Shown here one piece after another: positions 17,795 through 28,094 of a stretch of DNA of 64,000 nt. The notes under the pieces are model-generated. The model saw nothing but the letters and a program-made list of their open reading frames with translations, made no database searches and had not been told where the DNA came from. The position numbers and the translations under genes were made by a program. Position 1 is the first letter of the stretch; each line of letters starts with the position of its first letter. The stretch comes from an uncultured Lachnospiraceae bacterium (GTDB lineage Bacteria > Bacillota > Clostridia > Lachnospirales > Lachnospiraceae), in assembly GCA_949287925.1 (NCBI GenBank), contig CASEIR010000033.1, positions 1 through 64,000 on the forward strand, in the 5' to 3' direction.

Positions 17795-20023
17795 CTAGAA
17801 CACACCCATGGGGTCCAGGTCAAACTGGATCCGAAGTGTCTGAAACCCCTTGTTTGCTTCAATATATTGTTCCATCCTGTTCTTTGCTTCAATCAGGATA
17901 CTCTTTTCCTCTTCCTTAATGTACAATACCCGCCGGTATACGTCACTGACCTTCGCCACATAAGGACTGGCCGGTCCAATGACCTGCATCCGGCCGCCCG
18001 GATCGATCCGCTTCAAAAACTGTTTCAAATAATCTGCTGCCAGATGAAGCTGCTCCTCCTCCGGTCCGGTCATCAGCACTGCCAGCAGATGCTCCACCGG
18101 CGGATATCCCATCAGCTCCCTATAACGCATTTCTTCTTCATAGAACCCTTCGTAGTCCTGGGCCGCCGCCATCTGGATACCGTAATGGTCCGGACTGTAG
18201 GTCTGGATCACCACCTCTCCTGCACGATCCCCACGGCCTGCACGGCCTGCCGCCTGGGTCAAAAGCTGGAAAGTACGCTCTGCGGACCGATAATCATCAC
18301 TATAAAGAGACAGATCCGCCGCCAGAATTCCCACCAGAGTCACCTTGGGGAAATCATGACCCTTCACAATCATCTGAGTTCCGATCAGAATGTCCGCCCG
18401 TTCGTCCGCAAATGTTTCCAGAATTTTCTCATATCCATCCTTTTGCTTCGTGGTATCCAGATCCATCCGCAGAACTCTTGCTTGCGGGAACTGCCGCCGT
18501 ACCAGTTCTTCCACCTGTTGGGTCCCGGCCCGGAATCCTCCCACATAAGGGGATCCGCAGGACGGACAGACATGAATCACCGGCTCCTCGTAGCCGCAGT
18601 AATGGCAGACCATTCTGCCATTGCGGTGCGTCGACAAAGACACATCACAGTGAGGACATTTTACTACATATCCACAGGCTCTGCAACAGACAAAACCAGC
18701 GTATCCCCGCCGGTTCAGGAACAACATGATCTGTTCCTTCTTTTCAAGCCGGTCTTCCATTAATTCCCGGAGCCGGTCGCTTAAGATGGACCGGTTGCCC
18801 GCCTTAAGCTCCTCACGCATATCCTGAATATACACAGACGGCAGTTCCTGCCGACGGCTTCTGTTCCTTAATTCCAACAGCTGATACCGTCCTGTCCGGC
18901 AGGAATAGAAAGATTCCAGCGACGGAGTGGCCGATCCCAGCACCACGCTGGCCCCTTCCGTTTCCGCCCGGTGGATGGCTGTCTCCCTGGCATGATACCG
19001 GGGAACCTGTTCACTTTTATAAGTGCCTTCATGTTCTTCATCGATAATGATCAGACCCAGGTTGAAAAATGGAGTGAACAACGCCGATCTTGGCCCGATC
19101 ATCACATCCACCTCTCCTGCTTTCACCCGGTCCATCTGGTCGAATCTCTCTCCCTGGGACATCCGGGAATGGAGAATAGACACACGATCCCCAAATCTTC
19201 CATAGAACCGCATGACCGTCTGATAGGTTAGGGCAATCTCCGGAATCAGGACGATAGCCTGCTTTCCTTCGTCCACCACCTGGCGGATCATTTCCATATA
19301 GACTTCCGTCTTCCCGCTTCCGGTCACTCCATAGACCAGATAGGTCTTGCGGATTCCCCGGCTGTAATCCTGCCGAAACTGCCCAACTGTCCGGCTCTGC
19401 TCTTCATTCAGCTCCACCGGCTCTTTTTTTGGCCGCATTTTATGGATCGGTGAACGCATTACCCGCCGGCTGCTGACTTTCACCATCCCCTGCTCCTCCA
19501 GCGCACGTACCACCGAGGCAGTGATATGCAGCTTCTTTGTAATCAGATCATATTCCTGTTCCGGGCAATCCAGAAGGGCCGCAAGAAGCCGGGCCCTTGC
19601 CTTCTGGTTCTTGTGAAGATACCAATCCAGCTTCTTCTTTCCTTCTTCCTCTGTCACCGCCAGCAGAATTTGTTTCTTACTGCGGATTTCTTCCTGCTTC
19701 TTAATGGGCAGCACCGTCTTCAGCGCCTGGATCATAGTACCGCCGTAGGTCTCTTTCATCCAGCCTGCCAGCTCCACCAGCCTGCCTTCGATAGCAATCC
19801 CATCCTCCACGATACCGGCCACCGGCTTGATCTTCTCCAAGTCATAACCGGGCTGTTCTGAGAATCCCACTACATAGCCTCTGGTCTCCTTATTCCCTTT
19901 TCCAAAAGGCACCCTCACCTCGGTTCCAACCTTAAGCATCCCCTCCAGATGAGAGGGGATGCCATATTGAAACACTCGGTCTAATTTTTCATGGGTAATA
20001 TCGATGATAATATCAGCGTACAT
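17795..20023 (-). CDS. priA: primosomal protein N' (replication restart helicase)
   Basis: 3'-5' helicase that reloads the replisome at stalled forks. 742 residues: an N-terminal 3'BD domain, Walker [10 protein letters not shown] (232-240), Walker B IIDEEHE, helicase motifs such as GSATPS and QAAGRAGRG, and two zinc sites made of CRACG, CPHC, CHYCG and CPSCG inserted in the helicase core. The start overlaps the murE stop by about 10 bases. Confidence 0.97.
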   Translation of the reverse strand: MYADIIIDITHEKLDRVFQYGIPSHLEGMLKVGTEVRVPFGKGNKETRGYVVGFSEQPGYDLEKIKPVAGIVEDGIAIEGRLVELAGWMKETYGGTMIQALKTVLPIKKQEEIRSKKQILLAVTEEEGKKKLDWYLHKNQKARARLLAALLDCPEQEYDLITKKLHITASVVRALEEQGMVKVSSRRVMRSPIHKMRPKKEPVELNEEQSRTVGQFRQDYSRGIRKTYLVYGVTGSGKTEVYMEMIRQVVDEGKQAIVLIPEIALTYQTVMRFYGRFGDRVSILHSRMSQGERFDQMDRVKAGEVDVMIGPRSALFTPFFNLGLIIIDEEHEGTYKSEQVPRYHARETAIHRAETEGASVVLGSATPSLESFYSCRTGRYQLLELRNRSRRQELPSVYIQDMREELKAGNRSILSDRLRELMEDRLEKKEQIMLFLNRRGYAGFVCCRACGYVVKCPHCDVSLSTHRNGRMVCHYCGYEEPVIHVCPSCGSPYVGGFRAGTQQVEELVRRQFPQARVLRMDLDTTKQKDGYEKILETFADERADILIGTQMIVKGHDFPKVTLVGILAADLSLYSDDYRSAERTFQLLTQAAGRAGRGDRAGEVVIQTYSPDHYGIQMAAAQDYEGFYEEEMRYRELMGYPPVEHLLAVLMTGPEEEQLHLAADYLKQFLKRIDPGGRMQVIGPASPYVAKVSDVYRRVLYIKEEEKSILIEAKNRMEQYIEANKGFQTLRIQFDLDPMGVF

Positions 20024-21479
20024 GCAACTCCTCTAATACTTCCTGGATCAGGACACGGTCATCCATATCATACTTAACGCCCCTGATCTCCTGATAAGTC
20101 TCATGGCCCTTTCCGGCCAGCACGATAATATCCCCCGCCTGTCCATGTTCAATCGCATACCGGATGGCTTCCTTACGGTCACAGATATCGATATATTTTC
20201 CATCTGTTTTCTGCATACCGGTAATGATATCGTTGATGATATCCTGGGGTTCTTCAAACCGTGGATTATCCGATGTGATGATAGTAAAATCCGACAGCTT
20301 TCCAGATACTTCTCCCATCTCGTAACGCCGGGTCTTCGACCGGTTGCCGCCGCAGCCAAACACGGTCACGATCCGGCCAGGATTATAATCCCTCAGAGTA
20401 TGAAGCAGACTCTCCAGACTCATGGCATTGTGAGCGTAATCGATCAGCAGGGTGAAATCATCTGACACCCTCACCATCTCGATTCTTCCCTTCACCTTCG
20501 CCACCTTCAGTGCCTTCTTAATATTTTCCACCGGCACATCGAAATGCCGGCAGACCGCGATCGCCGTCAGGGAGTTATACACACTGAAGTCTCCCGGAAT
20601 ATCAATCTCCACGTCAAAGTCCATCAATCCGCTGACGTGATAGGCAACGCCCAGATATCCCGGCCGGGAAATATGCTGGACATTCGTGGCCCGCAGATCT
20701 GCCTGTTCCGAGAATCCAAAGGTCTCTACCTTACAAGTGGCGTTGCGGAACACGTCCCTGTACCACTGGTCATCCACGTTGGCGATTCCCAATTTGCACT
20801 GGGTAAATAAGATTCCCTTGCACCGTTTATAATCTTCAAAATCTTTATGTTCATTAGGCCCGATATGATCTTCTCCCAGATTGGTGAAGATTCCGATCTC
20901 AAATTCAATACCTGCCGTCCGGTGGAGCATCAGTCCCTGGGAAGACACCTCCATCACCACGCTGTCGCACCCTTCCTCTACCATCTGCGCAAAATACTGG
21001 TGAATGGTAAAGGATTCCGGCGTCGTATTATTGGCCGGTATGGACTTGTCTCCAATGATGGCTTCAATGGTTCCGATCAGTCCTACTTTATGTCCCACTC
21101 CCTCCAGAATGGACTTCACCATATACGTTGTGGTCGTCTTCCCTTTGGTTCCGGTGATGCCGATTACTTTTAATTTCTCCGCCGGATATCCGAAATATGC
21201 AGCCGACATCAGGGCCAGCGCATAGCGGGTATCGTCCACATGAATCACCGTCAGTCCTTCCGGCGCCTCCACCGGCCGTTCCACCACCACGGCTGCAGCT
21301 CCCTTGGCCGCCACATCTTCAATATATTCATGACCGTCTGACACCGCCCCGCTGATGCAGACGAACACACTGCCTGCCGTCACCTTTCTGGAATCGTTAG
21401 TCAGTTCTGTAACCTCGATTCCGTCGTCTCCCTGTCTTACTTCATATTCCAACCGTTCCAGCAACTCTGTTAACTTCAT
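20013..21479 (-). CDS. murE: UDP-MurNAc-tripeptide synthetase (probable meso-DAP ligase)
   Basis: Adds the third amino acid to the peptidoglycan stem peptide. 488 residues; Mur ligase P-loop GTKGKTT (110-116), catalytic-domain motif TTPES (152-156), and DNPR (404-407), the signature of meso-diaminopimelate-specific MurE. That points to a DAP-type wall, by analogy with the characterised E. coli enzyme. Shine-Dalgarno GGGAGG precedes the ATG. It is the first gene of the minus-strand cluster and has a good promoter at 21541-21568. Confidence 0.94.
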   Translation of the reverse strand: MKLTELLERLEYEVRQGDDGIEVTELTNDSRKVTAGSVFVCISGAVSDGHEYIEDVAAKGAAAVVVERPVEAPEGLTVIHVDDTRYALALMSAAYFGYPAEKLKVIGITGTKGKTTTTYMVKSILEGVGHKVGLIGTIEAIIGDKSIPANNTTPESFTIHQYFAQMVEEGCDSVVMEVSSQGLMLHRTAGIEFEIGIFTNLGEDHIGPNEHKDFEDYKRCKGILFTQCKLGIANVDDQWYRDVFRNATCKVETFGFSEQADLRATNVQHISRPGYLGVAYHVSGLMDFDVEIDIPGDFSVYNSLTAIAVCRHFDVPVENIKKALKVAKVKGRIEMVRVSDDFTLLIDYAHNAMSLESLLHTLRDYNPGRIVTVFGCGGNRSKTRRYEMGEVSGKLSDFTIITSDNPRFEEPQDIINDIITGMQKTDGKYIDICDRKEAIRYAIEHGQAGDIIVLAGKGHETYQEIRGVKYDMDDRVLIQEVLEELHVR

Positions 21480-21540
21480 GCTTTTATGCCTCCCGTATGA
21501 TCTCTCTGCAAATTCTGCGCCCGTCCGGCGCTACAGGTAT

Positions 21541-21568
21541 AGTATACCATTATTTTAGGATGAAACAA
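21541..21568 (-). promoter_or_regulatory. sigma-A promoter for the murE-priA cluster
   Basis: On the minus strand TTGTTT (21568-21563), 16-base spacer, TATACT (21546-21541). It lies about 60 bases upstream of the murE ATG, in the divergent gap with pepT. Confidence 0.7.
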
Positions 21569-21652
21569 AGATGAAATTGTGTTATAGTAGGTTATAGCAG
21601 ACAGACGGTTTTTCGGTCCGCCTGAAAATCACAAAGCAAAGGGGAATTCATC

Positions 21653-22867
21653 ATGAAAGCTTATGAAAGACTATTGAACTACGTCACCGTACGTACACCA
21701 AGCGATGAGAACAGCGAGACTGTTCCATCCTCTCAGTGTCAGTTCGATCTGGCGAATATTTTAAAGGAAGAAATGGCAGCTCTCGGGCTTCAGGATATCG
21801 TCCTGGACGACCAGTGCTACCTGTACGGCAAGCTTCCTGCCACTGCCGGGTACGAGGACAAGACCTCCATCGGTTTCATTGCACATATGGATACAGTAGC
21901 AGATTTTGTAGACCAGGAGATCCGTCCGGTCATCACAGAAAATTATAACGGAGAAGATCTTCCGCTTGGGGACAGCGGCCTGGTACTAAGTACCGAAGTA
22001 TTTCCGCATCTGAAGGATCTGAAGGGCAGAACGCTCATCACCTCCGACGGACATACCATCCTGGGGGCCGACGATAAGGCCGGTATCGCCGAGATCCTGA
22101 CTCTGATCGAATATCTGAATACCAGCGGCATGCCCCACGGTCCTATCAGCGTGGCTTTTACGCCGGATGAAGAGATCGGCACCGGAGCCGCTCACTTCAA
22201 TGTGGAGCAGTTCGGCGCTGAATATGGCTACACTCTGGACGGCGACACAGAAGGCGAGATCCAGTATGAGAATTTCAACGCCTGCAAGGCCCAGTTCGAC
22301 ATCACCGGCTTCAGCGTACATCCGGGTTCTTCCAAGGACACCATGATCAACGCCTGCCTGGTAGCCATGGAGATCAACGACCTGCTGCCGGGAATGGAAA
22401 CTCCGCGCGGAACGGAAGGATATGAAGGCTTCTATCATCTCATGTCCATGTCCGGCGACTGCGCCAAGGCACAGCTGAACTATATCGTCCGTGACCATGA
22501 CGCCACCTTCTTCGAGGCGCGCAAGAACACCCTGCGCCTGATCGAGAAGAACTTAAACGAGAAGTGGGGCGAGGGCACCGTATCCCTGACTATCTCCGAC
22601 CAGTACAAGAATATGGCAGAGATCATCGCCGGATGCATGCACCTGATCGACAATGCCAAGACCGCCTGCGAGAACGCCGGCGTTACACCTCTGGTACTGC
22701 CCATCCGCGGCGGCACCGACGGATGCCAGCTCAGCTTCAAAGGACTTCCCTGCCCGAACCTGGGAACCGGCGGACATGCTTACCACGGCCCGTACGAGCA
22801 CATTACCGTGGAAGGCATGGACAAGGCAGTAGATGTTCTGATCGAACTGGTAAAATTATATGCATAA
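21653..22867 (+). CDS. pepT: peptidase T (tripeptide aminopeptidase)
   Basis: Cytoplasmic M20-family zinc aminopeptidase that releases the N-terminal residue of tripeptides. 404 residues; zinc-binding HMDTVAD (His78, Asp80), GADDKAGIAEIL with the bridging Asp, PDEEIGTGAAHF with the catalytic Glu, and the late His in GTGGHAYHGPYEH. Shine-Dalgarno AAAGGGG precedes the ATG. It is monocistronic, divergent from murE and followed by a terminator. Confidence 0.96.
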   Translation: MKAYERLLNYVTVRTPSDENSETVPSSQCQFDLANILKEEMAALGLQDIVLDDQCYLYGKLPATAGYEDKTSIGFIAHMDTVADFVDQEIRPVITENYNGEDLPLGDSGLVLSTEVFPHLKDLKGRTLITSDGHTILGADDKAGIAEILTLIEYLNTSGMPHGPISVAFTPDEEIGTGAAHFNVEQFGAEYGYTLDGDTEGEIQYENFNACKAQFDITGFSVHPGSSKDTMINACLVAMEINDLLPGMETPRGTEGYEGFYHLMSMSGDCAKAQLNYIVRDHDATFFEARKNTLRLIEKNLNEKWGEGTVSLTISDQYKNMAEIIAGCMHLIDNAKTACENAGVTPLVLPIRGGTDGCQLSFKGLPCPNLGTGGHAYHGPYEHITVEGMDKAVDVLIELVKLYA

Positions 22868-22887
22868 GGAATAAAAGAAGTTGTAAA

Positions 22888-22920
22888 GGGGCTGTCCTGT
22901 TTCGGACAGCCCTCTTTGTT
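22888..22920. terminator. intrinsic terminator between pepT and the YitT gene
   Basis: GGGCTGTCC and GGACAGCCC (22889-22897 with 22904-22912) form a 9-bp stem followed by TCTTTGTT on the plus strand. It serves pepT and possibly also the convergent YitT gene. Confidence 0.85.
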
Positions 22921-22934
22921 CTGGCTTCTTCCCT

Positions 22935-23807
22935 CTATTCCAATTCGCCCAGCTCTTCTTTGAATCCTTCTCCTACCACTTCGTTGGATTCCATGATGAT
23001 GGTAAATGCTTTGGGGTCCAGTTTGTGAACCATTTTCTTGATGGTGTACATCTGTTTGTTGTTGCAGGCGCACATCACCACATCCTTATTCTGTCTGGAA
23101 TAGCTTCCCATGCCCTTCAGAATTGTAGAGCCTCTTCCGGAGTAAGCGTCGATCTGTTTCGCCAGTTCTTCGCCGTGTTCGGTTACAATCAGTGTCAGCT
23201 TGCCTTCGTCGATTCCATACATGATCCGGTCCATGACGATGGCCATCAGATAGGTCACGATAATACCGTAGATGAGACCGTCCACATCGTGGAAGACGAG
23301 TACTGTACCCAGAATGATTGTCACCATATCCAGCACAAAGGTGATGATACCCAGGGTCATATGTGGTTTCACTTTTTTGACAGCTACGCTGATAAAGTCC
23401 TGACCGCCGGTAGAGGAACCCCGCATGAAAATCATGGCATAACCGATACCACAGAGAACGCCCATGCACAGGGCCGCCAGGAAACGGCTGCCGTCATATA
23501 CCGGAAAGAGGGGCGCCACATAATCCATCAGTGCCGATGATATCAACATAGATTTGACCGACTTCAGGAAAAAAGTCCGTCCTAGGAATTTATAACAGAA
23601 GATTGCCACCGGAACGTTCAGGATGATGGTTCCGATACCCACCGGCAACCCCAGCAGGTGGTACAGAATAATGGCTACGCCTGAGAATCCTGCCACCGGG
23701 AAATTGGCGTTCAGTGCGAAATTGTACACGCCGATGGCGATCACCATTCCTGCCGCCAGATCCACCAGAATATCCAGCCCCAGCTCTTTCCAATTCAATT
23801 GTTTCAT
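22935..23807 (-). CDS. YitT family membrane protein (DUF2179 C-terminus)
   Basis: A membrane protein of about 290 residues with five to six hydrophobic helices in the first 190 residues and a soluble C-terminal DUF2179 domain (about the last 80 residues, MYTIKKMVHKLDPKAFTII). The motif SSTGGQDFI is typical of the family. Physiological role unknown; some relatives are proposed permeases. The ATG at 23807 has AGGAAGG upstream and is preferred to the longer frame by 11 residues. It is convergent with pepT. Confidence 0.9.
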   Translation of the reverse strand: MKQLNWKELGLDILVDLAAGMVIAIGVYNFALNANFPVAGFSGVAIILYHLLGLPVGIGTIILNVPVAIFCYKFLGRTFFLKSVKSMLISSALMDYVAPLFPVYDGSRFLAALCMGVLCGIGYAMIFMRGSSTGGQDFISVAVKKVKPHMTLGIITFVLDMVTIILGTVLVFHDVDGLIYGIIVTYLMAIVMDRIMYGIDEGKLTLIVTEHGEELAKQIDAYSGRGSTILKGMGSYSRQNKDVVMCACNNKQMYTIKKMVHKLDPKAFTIIMESNEVVGEGFKEELGELE

Positions 23808-23864
23808 ATGATCCTTCCTCTCTTTCTTACTGCTTATCATTTATCGTTTCACCGAATTTTACAC

Positions 23865-23911
23865 AAAAAAGAACACCCGCAAACTATACAAAATATAATT
23901 CGCCGATGCTC
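23865..23911 (-). terminator. strong terminator hairpin after dinB
   Basis: 18-base arms (23894-23911 with 23871-23888, loop five bases) pair in RNA at 17 of 18 positions counting G-U pairs, followed by six T on the minus strand. It ends dinB transcripts about 40 bases past the stop. Confidence 0.85.
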
Positions 23912-23922
23912 TTATGCGTAAA

Positions 23923-23951
23923 AGTATATCTGTTCCTCCAGTTTTTGTCAA
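23923..23951 (-). promoter_or_regulatory. consensus sigma-A promoter overlapping the dinB stop
   Basis: On the minus strand TTGACA (23951-23946), spacer exactly 17, TATACT (23928-23923). The -35 box overlaps the dinB TGA. The predicted start lies only a few bases before the terminator hairpin at 23871-23911, so most transcripts should be very short unless they read through to the YitT gene. Confidence 0.7.
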
Positions 23952-25144
23952 TACCCCGGTCCCTTCCGGATCACATCTTTTCCGTACTTTCCGCGCAGTT
24001 TCTCCATGGCAGCTTCCATCTGACGCCGCTTCCTGCGCTTTTCCTCCGGCTCTATCTCCAGATCAAAGAGGCTGAGCTGTTCCGGCTCGCCTTCTTCCGC
24101 CAGCTTGGAACTGCGGATACCCAACAGCCGCACCGGCTCCCGGTTCCAGAGTTCCCGGAACAGAACCATTGCCGTCTCCAGAATCTCCTTTTCCTGGTTG
24201 GTGGGCCTGTCAAGCTGCTTCTGATGGGACACATTTTCAAAAGTATGATACTTGATCTCCACACTGAGCATGCCCGCCTTCTGCCCCGCTTTTTTCAGTC
24301 TCCCCGCCACACTTTCCGACAGTTTCTCCAGAATCTTTCGGGCCTCTTCTTCTGTCGTTACATCCCGGGGCAAGGTTACGGAATTGCCGATTCCCTTGGC
24401 TTCCTGGGGTTCCCATTCTACCACGTCGCTTCCCATACCGTTGGCAAATTCCCACAATTTCCGCCCGTGGCTTTTCAGATGCAGCTCCAGAATGGCCGGA
24501 TCCGTCTGCGCCAGGTCTCCGATGGTATAGATCTCCAGCTTCTTCAACGTCTCCGTACTGGAGCGGCCCGCCATATAGAGTTCCCGCACCGGCAGCGGCC
24601 ACATTTTCTCTTGGATTTCCTCCGGGTACAAGGTATGCGTCTTGTCCGGCTTCTCAAAATCCGACGCCATCTTCGCCAGCAGCTTATTGGTGGAAATACC
24701 GATATTTACAGTGAATCCGAATCTTGTCCGGACTTCCGACCGGATCTCTTCCGCCCCGGTCAGTACAGATGGAAAGCGTTTCGCCGCTTCGGTAAAATCC
24801 ATATAACATTCATCCACGCTGACCTGTTCGATCTGATGGGTATAGGTTCTAAGAAATTCCATCAGCTGAACGCTGTACCGGCGGTACATGGAATGATCCG
24901 GACGCTCCATATGAAGGTCCGGACATTTCCGCAGAGCATTGGCCACCGGCTCCCCCGTCACGATCCCGTACTTCTTCGCAGGGATGGACTTAGCCAGAAC
25001 AACCCCATGACGGGTCTTGCGATCCCCGCCGATGATGGCAGGGATCGTCCGGATATCCACTTCTCTTCCATTCTTCAATTGTTCCACCGCCGTCCAGCTA
25101 AGATAGGCGGAATTCACATCTATATGAAAAATTATTTTTCCCAT
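23948..25144 (-). CDS. dinB: DNA polymerase IV (Y-family)
   Basis: Error-prone lesion-bypass polymerase. From the ATG at 25144 (AGAGGTG Shine-Dalgarno) it is 398 residues; the frame's first codon is a GTG three codons earlier. Motifs: FHIDVNSAYLSW with a catalytic Asp, SVDECYMDFTE with the catalytic Asp-Glu pair, and the thumb NIGISTNKLLAKMASD. The C-terminal little-finger domain follows; a terminal basic region includes the segment EEKRRKRRQ. The position where DinB normally has FFASVE reads NSAYLSW, a variant seen in some Clostridia polymerases. No LexA box was recognised upstream. Confidence 0.92.
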   Translation of the reverse strand: MGKIIFHIDVNSAYLSWTAVEQLKNGREVDIRTIPAIIGGDRKTRHGVVLAKSIPAKKYGIVTGEPVANALRKCPDLHMERPDHSMYRRYSVQLMEFLRTYTHQIEQVSVDECYMDFTEAAKRFPSVLTGAEEIRSEVRTRFGFTVNIGISTNKLLAKMASDFEKPDKTHTLYPEEIQEKMWPLPVRELYMAGRSSTETLKKLEIYTIGDLAQTDPAILELHLKSHGRKLWEFANGMGSDVVEWEPQEAKGIGNSVTLPRDVTTEEEARKILEKLSESVAGRLKKAGQKAGMLSVEIKYHTFENVSHQKQLDRPTNQEKEILETAMVLFRELWNREPVRLLGIRSSKLAEEGEPEQLSLFDLEIEPEEKRRKRRQMEAAMEKLRGKYGKDVIRKGPGY

Positions 25145-25207
25145 CTTCTGCACCTCTGTCTTTTATTCTAGCACAGAGGCGTCTCCCGCCGCAATCTCCG
25201 CCAGGGC

Positions 25208-27808
25208 TTAAATCTGCTGCAAATGCTGTTTAATCCCGGCTTTCAGCTCGCCGTCCTGCTCATCGATGAGAATCGTATCGCCGCTTCCCACATTTCCTTC
25301 CAGGATCAGCTTCGCGGCCAATGTCTCCACATGCTTTTGCAGATAACGTTTCAGCGGTCTTGCACCGTACATGGGGTCGTATCCGCCTTCCACGATCACC
25401 TGTTTCGCCGATTCTGTCAGTTCAATCCGAAGATCCTTATCTGAGAGTCTCCGGTTCACATCCTCCACCAGAAGCTGGATGATGGAGTAGATATTCTCCT
25501 TCGTCAGAGGACGGAACATGATGGTTTCATCCAGACGGTTCAGGAATTCCGGACGGAAATGCGCCCGCAGGTCGTTCATCACCATCTCTTCTGCTTCCGG
25601 CTTAATGCTGCCATCCGGTTCGATACCATCCAACAGGTACGCCGATCCAATATTAGAGGTCATAATCAGGATCGTGTTCTTGAAATCCACCGTTCTTCCC
25701 TGGGAATCGGTAATACGTCCATCGTCCAGTACCTGTAAGAGTACGTTGAACACATCCGGATGGGCCTTCTCCACCTCATCAAAGAGGACTACCGAATACG
25801 GTTTTCTCCGGACTGCCTCAGTCAGCTGGCCACCCTCATCGTATCCCACATATCCCGGAGGCGCTCCGATCAGACGGGAAACGGAGTATTTCTCCATATA
25901 TTCACTCATGTCGATCCGCACCATGTTGTTCTCATCGTCAAATAGACTCTCCGCCAGAGCTTTCGCAAGCTCGGTCTTACCGACACCGGTAGGTCCCAGG
26001 AACAGGAAGGATCCGATGGGTTTGGAAGGATCCTTGATCCCCGCCTTTGAACGGATGATAGCTTCCGTTACCTTGGTCACGCCTTCGTCCTGACCGATGA
26101 CCCGCTTATGCAGCTCATCTGCCAGATGCAGGGTCTTGCTCCGCTCACTTTCGTTCAGCTTTGCCACCGGAATTCCGGTCCAGCGGGAAATGATCTTGGC
26201 AATCTCCTCATCGGTGACGCTTTCATGCACCAGGGACAGATCTTCGTCCTTCACCCGCTCTTCCTCTTCTTCCAGCTGCTTCTGCAGCTGGGGCAGCCGT
26301 CCGTACTGCAGCTCCGCCGCTTTATTCAGATCGTAGCTTCTCTGGGCGGCTTCGATCTCCCGGTTCAGCTGTTCGATCTGCTCTCTTAACTTCTGCACAT
26401 GCTCAACAGAACGTTTCTCATTATCCCACTGGGCTTTCTGTTTCGCGAACTGCTCACGCTCCTCTGCCAGCTCTCCCTGTAATTTGGCCAGCCGTTCCTT
26501 GCTGAGTCGGTCGTCTTCTTTCTTCAGCGCAGCTTCTTCAATCTCCATCTGCATAATCTTCCGGTTCAGGGCATCCAGTTCCATCGGCATGGAGTCCAGC
26601 TCCGTCTTGATCAGGGCACAGGCTTCATCCACCAGGTCGATGGCCTTATCCGGCAGGAACCGGTCGGAAATGTACCGGTTGCTCAAGGTAACCGCTGCCA
26701 CCAGGGCGCCGTCGGTGATCTTAACCCCGTGGAATACTTCATACCGTTCCTTCAGTCCTCGCAGAATAGAAATGGCGTCTTCCACCGAAGGTTCATCCAC
26801 CAGAACCGGCTGGAACCGCCGCTCCAGCGCCGCGTCTTTCTCAATATACTGCCGGTACTCATCCAGCGTGGTAGCTCCGATACAGTGGAGCTCTCCTCTT
26901 GCCAGCATGGGCTTTAACATGTTGCCCGCATCCATGGCGCCGTCGGTTTTGCCGGCGCCTACGATGGTGTGAAGCTCATCGATGAACAGAATAATGTTGC
27001 CGTCACTGTTCTTCACTTCCTCCAGCACCGCTTTCAGACGTTCCTCGAATTCACCTCTGTATTTGGCTCCTGCTACCAGAGCGCCCATATCCAGGGCAAA
27101 TACCTTCTTATCCTTCAGAGCTTCCGGCACATCGCCCCGCACAATCCGCTGTGCCAGGCCTTCTACCGCCGCCGTCTTGCCGACGCCAGGTTCTCCGATC
27201 AGCACTGGATTATTCTTCGTCTTCCGGGACAGTATCCGGATCACGTTACGGATCTCCGCATCCCTTCCGATAACAGGGTCCAGCTTCTGCTCTCTGGCTC
27301 GTTCCACCAGATCCTGGCCGTATTTATTCAGTGTATCATAGGTAGCTTCCGGATTGTCGCTGGTCACCCGCTGATTGCCCCGGACCGTGGATAACGCCTG
27401 CAGGAAACCGTCCCGGCTGATGCCCAGTTCCCGGAACAACTGCTTCATCTCCCGGCTGGCATGCTTCATCAGCGCCAGAAACAGATGCTCGACGGATACA
27501 TATTCATCACCCATCTGCCTGGCCTCATCCTCTCCGTGAATCAGCACCTTGTTCAAGTCCTGGCCGATAAACATCTGGCCTCCCTGAACCTTGGGCCGTT
27601 TCCGGAGTGCTTCCTCTGTGCGATTGATAATCGTTTCTTTCGAAACTCCCATCTTTTCAAACAACTTCAGAATCAGACTGTCATCTATGGTAAGCAACGC
27701 ATACAGCAGATGCTCCTGCCCGATCTCCTGATTGCCATATTCCATCGCGATCTTCTCACAGTTCTGAACCGCAGCCATAGAACTCTGTGTAAATTTGTTG
27801 ATATTCAT
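25208..27808 (-). CDS. clpB: ATP-dependent disaggregase ClpB
   Basis: AAA+ chaperone that with DnaK dissolves aggregates after heat stress. From the second ATG (27808, better spaced from AAGGAGG) 866 residues: N domain, NBD1 with Walker A GEPGVGKT and Walker B FIDELHT, the long coiled-coil middle domain (about 400-520, rich in Glu, Gln, Lys) that separates ClpB from ClpC/ClpA, and NBD2 with [15 protein letters not shown]. No ClpP-binding IGL/F loop is apparent, as expected for ClpB. Upstream is a CIRCE-like operator within a strong promoter, so HrcA control is likely. Confidence 0.96.
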   Translation of the reverse strand: MNINKFTQSSMAAVQNCEKIAMEYGNQEIGQEHLLYALLTIDDSLILKLFEKMGVSKETIINRTEEALRKRPKVQGGQMFIGQDLNKVLIHGEDEARQMGDEYVSVEHLFLALMKHASREMKQLFRELGISRDGFLQALSTVRGNQRVTSDNPEATYDTLNKYGQDLVERAREQKLDPVIGRDAEIRNVIRILSRKTKNNPVLIGEPGVGKTAAVEGLAQRIVRGDVPEALKDKKVFALDMGALVAGAKYRGEFEERLKAVLEEVKNSDGNIILFIDELHTIVGAGKTDGAMDAGNMLKPMLARGELHCIGATTLDEYRQYIEKDAALERRFQPVLVDEPSVEDAISILRGLKERYEVFHGVKITDGALVAAVTLSNRYISDRFLPDKAIDLVDEACALIKTELDSMPMELDALNRKIMQMEIEEAALKKEDDRLSKERLAKLQGELAEEREQFAKQKAQWDNEKRSVEHVQKLREQIEQLNREIEAAQRSYDLNKAAELQYGRLPQLQKQLEEEEERVKDEDLSLVHESVTDEEIAKIISRWTGIPVAKLNESERSKTLHLADELHKRVIGQDEGVTKVTEAIIRSKAGIKDPSKPIGSFLFLGPTGVGKTELAKALAESLFDDENNMVRIDMSEYMEKYSVSRLIGAPPGYVGYDEGGQLTEAVRRKPYSVVLFDEVEKAHPDVFNVLLQVLDDGRITDSQGRTVDFKNTILIMTSNIGSAYLLDGIEPDGSIKPEAEEMVMNDLRAHFRPEFLNRLDETIMFRPLTKENIYSIIQLLVEDVNRRLSDKDLRIELTESAKQVIVEGGYDPMYGARPLKRYLQKHVETLAAKLILEGNVGSGDTILIDEQDGELKAGIKQHLQQI

Positions 27809-27858
27809 ATACATACGCCTCCTTTAAAATGGAAACTAGGTTTTTCTGTTCTATCGGA

Positions 27859-27901
27859 ACTATAACACTTGTTGTTAGCAGAGTCAATAGTCGAGTGCTA
27901 A
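27859..27901 (-). promoter_or_regulatory. CIRCE-like HrcA operator overlapping the clpB promoter
   Basis: On the minus strand TTAGCACTC, nine bases, then CTCTGCTAA (27901-27875): the left arm is a perfect CIRCE half and the right arm keeps 6 of 9 bases (GAGTGCTAA expected). Within it begins a sigma-A promoter, TTGACT (27887-27882), 17-base spacer, TATAGT (27864-27859). The overlap with the -35 box suits HrcA repression. Transcription would start about 45 bases upstream of the clpB ATG. Confidence 0.85.
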
Positions 27902-28041
27902 TTTTTTTAATATTTTTTTGTAAACCTAGTAAAATCCATGGTTGGCAAGCATTTTTCACTCTTGTAATTGACATTTTTCTTAGGTTGACACCAATTTTTT
28001 GCAGAAAAGCGATAATTCTGCCATCGCCCGCTCCTAGCAAC

Positions 28042-28080
28042 AAAAAGGTGTATTGCTGCTCTGAAAACATGCAATACACC
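28042..28080 (-). terminator. intrinsic terminator of the polyol operon
   Basis: On the minus strand GGTGTATTGC and GCAATACACC (28080-28071 with 28056-28047) form a 10-bp stem followed by five T, about 15 bases after the HAD gene stop. Confidence 0.9.
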
Positions 28081-28094
28081 ATATATTTTTATTG

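Noticed and set aside
23714..25171. 485-residue open frame on the plus strand
   Set aside because: Mirror of dinB; Arg/Pro/Ser-rich with no domain.
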